The notes under the pieces were generated by a model. That model did no database searches, was not told the origin of the DNA, and worked only from the letters and a program-made list of their open reading frames with translations. Made by a program: the position numbers and the translations under genes. A DNA stretch of 21,238 nt, taken from positions 1 to 21,238 of the forward strand of contig JABLUY010000390.1 of assembly GCA_013306675.1 (NCBI GenBank), read 5' to 3'. Of this stretch, positions 1 to 7,780 are shown one piece after another. Within the stretch, counting starts at the first letter, position 1. Each line of letters opens with the position of its first letter. This stretch comes from Thraustochytrium sp. TN22. Taxonomy: Eukaryota; Sar; Bigyra; Thraustochytrida; Thraustochytriidae.

Positions 1-55
1 GCCGCGGCAGACCGCGAGCGCGCGCGGCGGCGGCGGCGCGGGCGCGGCGGCGGCG

Positions 56-3000
56 ATGATGCCGGGCGAGGCGGCGGGACTGCTGGACGCCGCCAAACGC
101 GCGGAGGAGGTCGCGCAGCAGAGCATGGCGAAACTGGACGAGGCGTGGGCCGACGCGGGGCTCGGGCTCGACGGCGTCCCGGCCGTGGACGCCTTCCTGA
201 GGGTGCTGGGCGATGAAACCAGGCGAATGCTGGTGGAGTGCACGAACAAGCGCCTGCAGCAACAGGTCGCGCCGGGGACGCACCCGATGCACCCGATGCA
301 GGAGTGGGAGTTCATGGCGCTGCTGAGCCAGCTCTTCTGGAGGCAGATGACGGGCGTCAGCGAGGACCACGCGGCGCGCTCGCTCGAGGGCGTCGTCGTC
401 GTGGCGCGCCGCTCCGGCAACGACGCGCTGCTCACGCCCGAGCGCTTCGGGGAGCTCATGCTGCACCTGAGCGGGAGCGACCCGGACGTGGTCCCGGCTG
501 CTGGCTCTGACCGCTTCGACGCACTCGAGCAGCACCTGTCCGCCTTCGTGCTGCGGTACCTGGGGCTCGGTCGAGACGCCGTGGCGCTGCACCAGGGGCT
601 CCCGCACACGGCGGCGCGCTGCGGGCTTCATCAGGTGGCGGAGACCGCGGGGCAGGACGCAGCCGGACAGTTGGGACTGGGCAGGGGCCCGGTCACATCG
701 CTATCCTGCTTCGACGCCGCCCTGCCGCTGCACCTATTCTCCGTGCACGCGGCCGAGGCCGACGCGCGGCCCGATGCCCTCGCGGCAAGGGCGCTGCAGC
801 GTCTCAAGAGCGCCGCCATGGACGCTGGCCTCGCCGCTCCTCCAGGGCCGCGTGTATGCGCGGGGCCCGGCGTGACCGGCGCCGCCACGCTCGAACGCGC
901 CGCGCGCCTCGGCCTGCCGCTGCTAGGCGCCGAGCCTCTCGCATCCGTGCTGCCCTTCGCCGTCGATGCGGATTTCGATGAGGACTTCGAGGGCGAGAAT
1001 CGCGACGACTTTGCGATGTCCGACGCCGAGGACGCCGACGCCGTCATCGTCCCGCCCGCTGGCGAGGCGCGCTTCCTCGGCACCTTCGCCGTGCCAGCGC
1101 AGGCCACCTTGCAGGGGCTGGCGCTCGCGGCGCTGGCCGTGCGGCTGCCAGGCTCGCTCGACGCGCTGCAGCACTTTGTCATGAGCGAGATGGCCTTCGG
1201 CGTGCTGTCGGAGCTCAGCACACACGTCGTGTTGCGGCCCGTCGCCGTCGCCGCCGCTGCCGAGGCTGCTCAGACCGCACTCTTCGCGCCGGCGCTCGGC
1301 GCGCTGTCCTTGGACCCGGACGCGCTCTACGACGATCGGCCCACCGTCCAGCAGGGCACCGCGGCGCAGTGGCCCGTGCATCGCGCCGAGGCCACCTGGA
1401 CCTTTAGTGTGCAGGACTCCGACCTGCAAAGCGCCGACGCAGCATTGAGCCGCGCCGCGGCGCGCGGCGGCGGCGGCGGCGGCGGCGCGGCCGCCGAGAG
1501 CCGCCTTGAGACCGTGCAGCTCTTCATGCAGGACGCCGTCCACCTGGACATCCTGCAGAAGATCGTGCGGACGCGCCTCGCGCCGCTGACCATGGACCAA
1601 CACAGCTTTGAATGGACCGTTCTCCCAGCCTTCATGCTGACGGAGACGAGCGCCGAGCTCTTCATGCCCGGGGTCGAGGACCTGGGTGATCTGGTGAGCA
1701 CCGCTGCGAGGAATGGTGCCACGGGCCTGGGCGCCTCCCGCAGCGACCGGCGCCTGTGCGCGCGGCTGGCGCGCGTCTGGGCGCACGGCGAGCCCTCGCG
1801 GCCCTCGCACCGCGCGCCCGCACTCCTGGGCCGTCTCCCTTACGTGGAGGCGGCCTTTAGCGCGGGCTTGCTGCAGCTCAAGGAACAGCCGGCCGTGGCG
1901 TGCGCACCGGCGGCCTTGTGCGTCGTGCAACCGCCGCACGAGTCGCGCCGCGCGCTCTGCGTGGCGGAGGTCTACATTTGCGACTCGGACGCCACTGCGG
2001 CCGCCGCTGCGCAGGCGGCCGAGCGCCACACGCCTTACGCGGCGTGCACGCTCGGGGACCGCGCCTGGCACGAGCTCGTGCCGCCACACCTGCGCGCGCG
2101 CCTCGTGCACGCAGTAGCCGTCGCAGGCACCGAGGCGGGACTGCTCTGCGTCGCGGCGCACGGCAGCGTGCTGTATAGCGTGCTGGTGGACGTGCCGGCG
2201 TGGGCGCGGCGCGCATGGTTGGCGCGCACCGCGGCGCTCGCGGCGCGCACCGCGGATTGGGCCTGGGACACGCTCCGCGCGGCCGAGGCCATGCCGGCGG
2301 GGCTGCCGGCTTCTGCACCGGCCGTGTTCGGGCCCGCGAGCCGCACGTCGCTCGCGGCGCGCCTGCCGCTCTGGCGCGCCCTGCAGGTGCGCGTGCGCGA
2401 GCTAGACGTGCTGCCGCCGCTGCGAGGCGTCGCGACGCTTGCGGGGGCAGCGCACGACCACGCGCAGCGCGGCGCGGCGCTCTTCTCGCGCTTCGCGGAC
2501 CAGCTCGCCGACCGCACGCTTCACTCGCAGCCGCAGCGCCACCTGCAGGCGCCGCCGCTACCGCCGCAGCACCAGGACCCGACGCAACACCCGCAGGCCG
2601 GGGATGCGGAGCGCACGGCGCCCTGGGAGTCGCGCTTCGTCACGAGTCGCCTGCTGTCGACCCTGGTTAACAGCGCCGTGCTCTGGGCGGCGCACATGGC
2701 GTGGCGCGAGCGCAAGCTGGACGGCCTGCGCAGCTTCATCGCCGGTGACGCGCCCGCCGTGGCCCTGGCCGACTTTATCGAGCAGGTCTCGCTGCAGCTG
2801 CTCTCGCGCGCCGTTGTCTTGCGCGGCGACTCCTCGCTGCGCAACACGGGCGCTAGCTCAGTCGATCCAACGGTGGCCGCGGCCGGTCCCGTCTCAGCGG
2901 CCGTGCCGGACACCAGCGGCGTGCTCACGTACACGTCCGCAACCGGCCCGCTGTCGACGGCCGGTGCCATCACCATGTACGAGACCACCTCGACGCCGGC

Positions 3001-3685
3001 GCTCAGTGCCGACGACCACAACAAGCTGCGCATCCCTGATAAGAAGCGCGGCGTCATCGACATGGCCAACAACCCGGGCGTGCGCCAGCTTCGCCTTTCC
3101 GCCAACGCGCACGAGGAGATCACGCTCGTCAAGCCGCGTCGCTGCGTCATGTGCGGCGAGGCCGCGCGCAAGCACTGCAAGTTCTGCAACGTCGTTCTGC
3201 ACAAGCAGATGAAGTACTCCACCAAGCAGCGCGTTTCCTGCTGGGCCCAGTGGCACACTGTGTACTCCATCAAGCGCCGCGAGCTCGACAAGAAGCCAAA
3301 GAAGGCGCGAAAGGACGTTGACGTCGGCCCAGGCGCCGCCGGCGATGAGGATGAAGAGGACGAGGTCGAGGACGAGGACGGGGCCAACAATACCAGCAAC
3401 GGCGGCAGGAACAATGCCAGCGACGAAAATGCGGGCGACGCGCTCGGTGACGGGCGCGAGCATCCTCACCACGCTCACCACGCGCATCACCCGCTCCAAC
3501 AGGAGCAGCAGCAGCAGCACCATCATCATCACCACCAACATCACCACCACAACCCGCACCAGGACCTCGACATGCACCACCAGCACGACGCCAAGCCGGA
3601 TGACAACAGCGGCGCCAGCCTCCATGACGACCACCCGCCGCCTCCACCCCCACCCCCACCTCCTCCTCCTCCCACCGTGCTTTGA
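56..3685 (+). CDS. piggyBac transposase-derived (PGBD-like) protein, probably domesticated
   Basis: A 1209-residue protein that follows the piggyBac transposase plan from end to end. Residues 41-143 match the N-terminal flank: a hydrophobic helix, then a TNKR motif near 63, a WEFMALLSQLFW helix at 84-95, and LTPERFGELMLHL at 126-138. Residues about 160-290 match the first part of the RNase H-like core. Residues 810-920 match the C-terminal core, with FADQL (812-817) and a WESRF...LVNSAVLWA helix from 857. A zinc ribbon follows (C1030, C1033, C1041, C1044, H1049, C1062, H1067), then a basic KKPKKARK stretch, an acidic tract, a His/Gln tract and a Pro run. By my alignment the catalytic aspartates are replaced by L178, G270 and R812 or a nearby residue; only the D in ADQ (D815) remains. 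It is therefore probably a DNA-binding protein without transposase activity. The frame is open upstream to base 2 with no stop, so the start may lie outside the window. Family assignment is fairly sure; domestication is inference. Confidence 0.8.
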   Translation: MMPGEAAGLLDAAKRAEEVAQQSMAKLDEAWADAGLGLDGVPAVDAFLRVLGDETRRMLVECTNKRLQQQVAPGTHPMHPMQEWEFMALLSQLFWRQMTGVSEDHAARSLEGVVVVARRSGNDALLTPERFGELMLHLSGSDPDVVPAAGSDRFDALEQHLSAFVLRYLGLGRDAVALHQGLPHTAARCGLHQVAETAGQDAAGQLGLGRGPVTSLSCFDAALPLHLFSVHAAEADARPDALAARALQRLKSAAMDAGLAAPPGPRVCAGPGVTGAATLERAARLGLPLLGAEPLASVLPFAVDADFDEDFEGENRDDFAMSDAEDADAVIVPPAGEARFLGTFAVPAQATLQGLALAALAVRLPGSLDALQHFVMSEMAFGVLSELSTHVVLRPVAVAAAAEAAQTALFAPALGALSLDPDALYDDRPTVQQGTAAQWPVHRAEATWTFSVQDSDLQSADAALSRAAARGGGGGGGAAAESRLETVQLFMQDAVHLDILQKIVRTRLAPLTMDQHSFEWTVLPAFMLTETSAELFMPGVEDLGDLVSTAARNGATGLGASRSDRRLCARLARVWAHGEPSRPSHRAPALLGRLPYVEAAFSAGLLQLKEQPAVACAPAALCVVQPPHESRRALCVAEVYICDSDATAAAAAQAAERHTPYAACTLGDRAWHELVPPHLRARLVHAVAVAGTEAGLLCVAAHGSVLYSVLVDVPAWARRAWLARTAALAARTADWAWDTLRAAEAMPAGLPASAPAVFGPASRTSLAARLPLWRALQVRVRELDVLPPLRGVATLAGAAHDHAQRGAALFSRFADQLADRTLHSQPQRHLQAPPLPPQHQDPTQHPQAGDAERTAPWESRFVTSRLLSTLVNSAVLWAAHMAWRERKLDGLRSFIAGDAPAVALADFIEQVSLQLLSRAVVLRGDSSLRNTGASSVDPTVAAAGPVSAAVPDTSGVLTYTSATGPLSTAGAITMYETTSTPALSADDHNKLRIPDKKRGVIDMANNPGVRQLRLSANAHEEITLVKPRRCVMCGEAARKHCKFCNVVLHKQMKYSTKQRVSCWAQWHTVYSIKRRELDKKPKKARKDVDVGPGAAGDEDEEDEVEDEDGANNTSNGGRNNASDENAGDALGDGREHPHHAHHAHHPLQQEQQQQHHHHHHQHHHHNPHQDLDMHHQHDAKPDDNSGASLHDDHPPPPPPPPPPPPPTVL
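3143..3259 (+). other. C-terminal piggyBac-type zinc ribbon (part of the CDS)
   Basis: Codons 1030-1068 encode CVMC, then CKFC seven residues later, H1049, and finally CWAQWHT. This is the Cys/His pattern of the cysteine-rich domain at the C-terminus of piggyBac transposases, which reads the transposon ends. All of the visible metal-ligand positions are intact even though the catalytic residues in the same protein look lost. This suggests that binding, not cleavage, has been kept. The final Cys pair seen in some family members is not obvious. Confidence 0.7.
3360..3682 (+). repeat. low-complexity coding tail: acidic, His/Gln and Pro tracts
   Basis: The end of the piggyBac-derived gene is almost wholly low complexity. 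It has an Asp/Glu run from about 3345, a His/Gln-rich tract at about 3466-3600 (CAC/CAT/CAG codons), and an unbroken Pro run ending just before the stop codon. These tracts are in frame with the zinc ribbon and have no counterpart in canonical transposases. Confidence 0.85.
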
Positions 3686-4235
3686 TTCCCCTCGGCTGAG
3701 ACGGGAGCTATTTGTTAGAGAAGTTGAAGCTGTAGAGACCCATTGTCGATGTCACAAGTTGAGCTCCAAGGCCGAAGGGCTCCTCTGTAGTGGACTCTGT
3801 ACCGCTGTACGTCCTGCAGCGCACCGCCATACTCTGCGCCGTCACTTCGCACGGGACGAGAGACGATCTATCCTCTGGAGGTGGCGCTGGAGCTTCCGGC
3901 TGAGCCGAGCGTGGCTCGGGACCTGGACTCGCGGCCATCGCCAATGTCTGTGACGCTGAGAGGATGTGCGCGGCGGCACGACGCAAGAACTTTGCAGGGC
4001 GGGACGCTCCGCCGCCGTCCTGCGCAAGGGGTCGAACAGAGGTCTCAGATCTAGTTCAAATTCGGCCAGCAGCAGATCGGTTGCCCGCCTGCCCGCAGAC
4101 CCGGCTCGGCTCGGCTTGGCTCGGCTCGGCTCGGCTCGGCAGCTCGCTCGCCCGCACGCTCCCTCGCGCAGGCGCGCTCGCCGGTGCCGGCAGAGGCGCT
4201 TCGCGACGTGCAGTTGCCCAGAAGCGGGAGGCAAG
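3686..4235 (+). other. intergenic: 3' flank of the piggyBac-derived gene and 5' flank of the methyltransferase
   Basis: I recognise no gene in these 550 bases. The first 250 bases are less GC-rich than the flanking genes and probably hold the 3' UTR of the upstream gene. A GGCTC pentanucleotide array lies at 4102-4141. The reading frame of the methyltransferase is open back to 3966, but that stretch is Arg/Ser/Ala-rich with no family similarity, so I treat it as non-coding leader. Confidence 0.5.
4102..4141 (+). repeat. GGCTC pentanucleotide microsatellite
   Basis: About eight tandem 5-bp units of GGCTC, one changed to GGCTT, end roughly 95 bases upstream of the methyltransferase ATG. A similar array lies at almost the same distance upstream of the Prp3 gene on the other strand. 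Confidence 0.85.
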
Positions 4236-5081
4236 ATGCGGCGCGCCGGCGGCGCCGCCAAGGACGTGTACACGCACGGGCACCACGCAAGCGTGGTGGC
4301 GTCGCACGCGCTGCGCACAGCAGAGTCGTGCGCGGCGTTTTTGCTGCGCAAAAATGTGTGCTCCGCGGAGAAGACGCGGCTGCTGGACGTCGGGTGCGGG
4401 CCAGGCACGATCACCGCGGGCCTTGCGAGGTACTGCGCGCGCGTGGACGCCTTTGACGCGGCGGACGACGTGGTGAAGCAGGCCACGACGCACGTGGAGA
4501 AGCAGGGCGTGGCCGACAAGGTCCACGTGCAGGCGGCAAGCGTGTACGAGATCCCTTTCGAGGACGAGACCTTTGACGTCGTGTACGCGCACCAGGTCCT
4601 GCAGCACCTCGCGGACCCAGTCGGCGCCTTGAGCGAGATGCGACGCGTGCTGCGGACGGGCGGCTGGCTTGCCGTGCGCGACGCGGACTACTCGTCCATG
4701 CTCGTGTACCCGGAGACGCCGACCGTGGACCTGTGGCGCTCTGTGTATCGACAGACGTGTCACCGCAACGGGGCGCAGCCGGACGGTGGCAGGTACCTGC
4801 GACACTGGGCGATGCAGGCTGGTTTTGACGGAGCCAAGGACGAGGATCTCGAGCTGAGCTTTGCTACTGTCGGCTACACGACGCCAGATCAGTGTCGCGA
4901 GTGGGGCCTCAGCTGGCAGCAGCGCGCGCTGCACAGCAGCTTCGCCGCGCAGGCTAAGGAGTACGGCTTGGCCTCCGACGAGGACCTCAAGGCCATCAGC
5001 GACGGCTGGGCCGCGTGGTGCGAGAAGCCCGGCGCCTGCTTTTACTACGTCAACGGTGAGGTCCTGGCGCGTAAAGTTTAA
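4236..5081 (+). CDS. class I SAM-dependent methyltransferase (UbiE/COQ5-like superfamily)
   Basis: A 281-residue single-domain methyltransferase. The SAM-binding motif I is LLDVGCGPGTIT at residues 49-60. An acidic motif II lies in VDAFDAADD (70-78), FDVVYAHQVLQHL at 113-125 is motif IV, and LRTGGWLAVRD at 139-149 is the post-IV strand and loop. The N-terminus YTHGHHASVVASHALRTAE (12-30) is typical of a UbiE-like group common in fungi and protists, whose substrates are mostly unknown. The ATG at 4236 was chosen because family similarity begins about ten residues later and the length fits the family. The stop TAA is followed by an A-rich run. No operon-like partner is present. The small-molecule substrate cannot be inferred; a COQ5 role in ubiquinone synthesis is unlikely because the C-terminal half differs. 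Confidence 0.85.
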   Translation: MRRAGGAAKDVYTHGHHASVVASHALRTAESCAAFLLRKNVCSAEKTRLLDVGCGPGTITAGLARYCARVDAFDAADDVVKQATTHVEKQGVADKVHVQAASVYEIPFEDETFDVVYAHQVLQHLADPVGALSEMRRVLRTGGWLAVRDADYSSMLVYPETPTVDLWRSVYRQTCHRNGAQPDGGRYLRHWAMQAGFDGAKDEDLELSFATVGYTTPDQCREWGLSWQQRALHSSFAAQAKEYGLASDEDLKAISDGWAAWCEKPGACFYYVNGEVLARKV

Positions 5082-7780
5082 AAAAGGAAGCCGCAAGGTG
5101 CGGCGCGAGCCTCGCCGAGCCAGAAAGTTCATAGATTCGATGGATCATTCGAAGATTCGCTTGTTTGCTCGTCACGGGCTCGACATGTCCTCCACGAGAG
5201 TTGATTTCATCCTTCGAAGATGCGCTGGCCGGTTCTAGAGGGTTACCCGACTTGACTTTCGAGCGAGCTCAGCGAGGGACCGTGCGAGCTTGCCGAGCTT
5301 GGCCAGGCGCGTTGCGCTGTGAAGGCGACTCGCCAAGGCGGTAGGGCGGCCCTTGCGTGGCTAGCCAGCCAGCGTGGGACGCTCACGCTCATCAGCGCTG
5401 CGAGGAGCGGAACGCTGCAGTCCAAACAAAGCCCAGCGCAACACCGCAGCCCAGCGGCCAGTCCTCCCCACCACAAATTCATCGCCGCGAGGCGCGCACA
5501 CCTGCCGATGCGTCCATGCGTCCGACTCGTCTCGACGCACCATCATGATTCACACGCCGCACGGACACGCACGGACGGCCTCGCGGCGCCTCGCGCGGCA
5601 CCCGCACGTGCGCGGCTCGCGCGCGCCTTCCCTCGCTCGCGCTCGCGAGCTGTCGTTCGTTTGGCTGCGCTGCAGCTAGCTAGCTAGCCTGGCCATGACT
5701 CGGATGGTAGTAGGGCTGGTCCGACAGTCTGACCGCCAGAACGTGGCTCCATTCCATCACCAGGTGCTGGCAGGTGGCAGGTGCCGCCAGGTGCCGGAGT
5801 GCGTCTCGCGCGCTGATTCGTGCAGCGGTGGTGGCTGCCGTGACCGGTCAGGCCACGCCGAGGCGTCGTCGTCGGGCCCGCTGGCATTACCCCGCACTGG
5901 AGTCAGCAATGCGGCCCGCAGTATGCGCGAAGCCGCGGGTCCAGCAACCCCGGCCCGGCCCGAAGAGGCGGTCCCGCGACGCCCGCTTTCCCGCCAACTA
6001 ACTTGCAATCATTGTGAGGGAGTCAAGAGCGCCGCCAACTTGGCGCCAAGCACCGAGGCGCGCCGAGGTCCGAGTCCCGGCGCCTCGTTCATCACGCTGG
6101 TTCGCGGCCAGAAGGGCGAGCGCTGCGCGGCTTCCTGCTCCTCCGCGAACTCTGCTCGAGTCGTCGCGGTTGCTCTGTTGCTTGCAGATACCGCGAGTGC
6201 CGCGGTCGCCAGCATCGCTGATGAGATGCAGGCGTCTGTCTTCGGCTCTTCGGCGCCGCGACGGGCCCTGAGGCGGCCGGCCACCCAGATCGAGGCGAGC
6301 CTCGTACTGCCAGTGGCTGCCAGTGCATCGCTGCGCTTCAAGTTCTGCGCGCGCTCGGGTCCGTGTGTGGGTGTGTTTCACTGTTTCAGACCTTGTACAA
6401 GTCATGTCCGAGTTCACGGTCGACGGAGGCACGGCTGACCGCGCCACCCTTTCGGTGGCTGCCGCGCTCGGCGCGCTGCATAGCAGCAGGAGAGCTGCCA
6501 AGGACTCGTCGGACTCGGAGGTCCGGCCGAGGCTCCAAGCAGGCCAGTTGCGTCACGGTGCGGCCGCAGCAGCAGCTGGCCATCCGTCCTTCGCACGTGC
6601 TCGGGGCTAGCGAAGATGCAGCCACGCCGCAGCAGGCCGCAGCAGGCTGGCCGGCTAAGCTTGGAGACTGAGACGCCTGAAAGGCGATCCTTGCGATGTT
6701 GACATGCGTTGACATGGTCGATCGGTGGTGCGCAACGTGCTCAAAGCCCGAGCATCTGCGCGGGCCACAAGAAGCTAGCTAACCAGCCTAAAACCAGCCA
6801 TGCGATGCGCCGTCGCGGCCAGGCGGGTCGCGGGTTCTGAGGAGCAGGAAGCGAGCGTCCACGCGCCTCCGCTCGGAACCTCACCGTCAGCTCCCTCCGC
6901 TCGCCCCGTGGCCGAGTGCGCGGTCGACCGAATCTCCATGCTGCGCGCTGCGCCGCGCGCGCCGCTCAGCGGCGCTGCGCACACGCGACCTGCCCGTCAC
7001 CTGGTTGGCTGTTGTCATGTCATTGATTGCGATGAACTTGATTCGCATGAGGTCAAGCTGCTGGTAGCTCTAGCGAAGACGCTTTGGTAGGCAAGTCCCG
7101 CGCGGGCTCGTGCGTGCTTCACTGCTTCCGCTCGCCACCGCCAGCCACGCCAAGGCCCTGGCTGGCCAGGCCTGCCTCGTCGGGCCAGCCGCGGCCGGCC
7201 GCCCTCCTCACGCACGCCGCGCCCTGCGCGCGAAGCCTGCTTGCAGACAGCTTGCACGCGATCAGAGCGACAAAAGCCCTCTTGCACACTGCAGCTCGAG
7301 CTCGAGCTCGAGGTCCACGCCGCGCTCGTCGTCGGCGAGCAGCGGCGTGGTGCAGGTCGGGCAGGTGCGCTCCGCGGTGGCGTGTGTCCACTCGACGTCG
7401 GCGGCGCCGGAGGCGCCCGAGCCGCGCCGCAAACTCCCAGTCCCAGACGGCGAGGCGAGCAAGCCAGGCCGCGGCAGGAAGCTGACTGCGCGCTGCGCTG
7501 CGAGCGAGCTGCTTGCGAGCCTGCCTGCCTGCCTGCCGCGCGAGGCCGCGAGGAGGCGCGGCCTGCTGCGCCTGCTGCGGCGGCCTGCGCCTGCTCGTGA
7601 CGGCCACAAGGCGGCGACTGGGCGCGAGCAGCGGCAGACCGCCTTGGCGCCCGCCTCGCTCGGCGCTCGCGCGCGCGGCGCGGCGGCGGCGGCGGCGGCG
7701 GCGGAGGGCGGCGGCGGCGGCGGCGCTGCGCGGCGCGGCGGCGGCGGCGGCGGCGGCGCGGCGGAGGCCAGACCGCCACC
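5082..7780 (+). other. 2.7 kb stretch without a recognisable gene; 5' region of the SPX gene
   Basis: Several open frames cross this stretch (the longest at 5695-6438 on the + strand), but all are Arg/Ala/Ser/Pro-rich, overlap one another on both strands and show no motif. They are what GC-rich non-coding DNA produces by chance. Visible items are TAGCTAGC-type short palindromes near 5676-5690, a CTCGAG-rich run at about 7294-7312, and a GCG/CGG-rich block before the SPX start. The stretch is large for so compact a window, so a non-coding RNA gene or a multi-exon gene cannot be excluded. Confidence 0.5.
7676..7772 (+). repeat. GCG/CGG trinucleotide-rich leader of the SPX gene
   Basis: Imperfect GCG/GGC triplet runs, interrupted by GAGGGC and CTGCG, end a few bases before the SPX ATG. 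They probably lie in the 5' UTR. A transcript through here would be extremely GC-rich and able to form strong structure ahead of the start codon. Confidence 0.7.

Noticed and set aside
923-2161. Long - strand open frame (412 codons) opposite the piggyBac-derived gene
   Set aside because: It is antisense to a frame with clear family motifs, is Arg/Gly-rich and shows no motif; typical GC-rich shadow.
4045-4075. Possible tRNA T-loop (GTTCAAAT)
   Set aside because: The flanking bases do not form a T-stem, and no acceptor or anticodon stem can be folded around it.
3966-4235. 90-codon N-terminal extension of the methyltransferase
   Set aside because: It is Arg/Ser-rich, translates the GGCTC array, and lies before the point where family similarity begins; the ATG at 4236 fits family length.
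5695-6438. 247-codon + strand frame in the long gap
   Set aside because: Composition is as in random GC-rich sequence, it is overlapped by equally long frames on the other strand, and it contains no domain motif.
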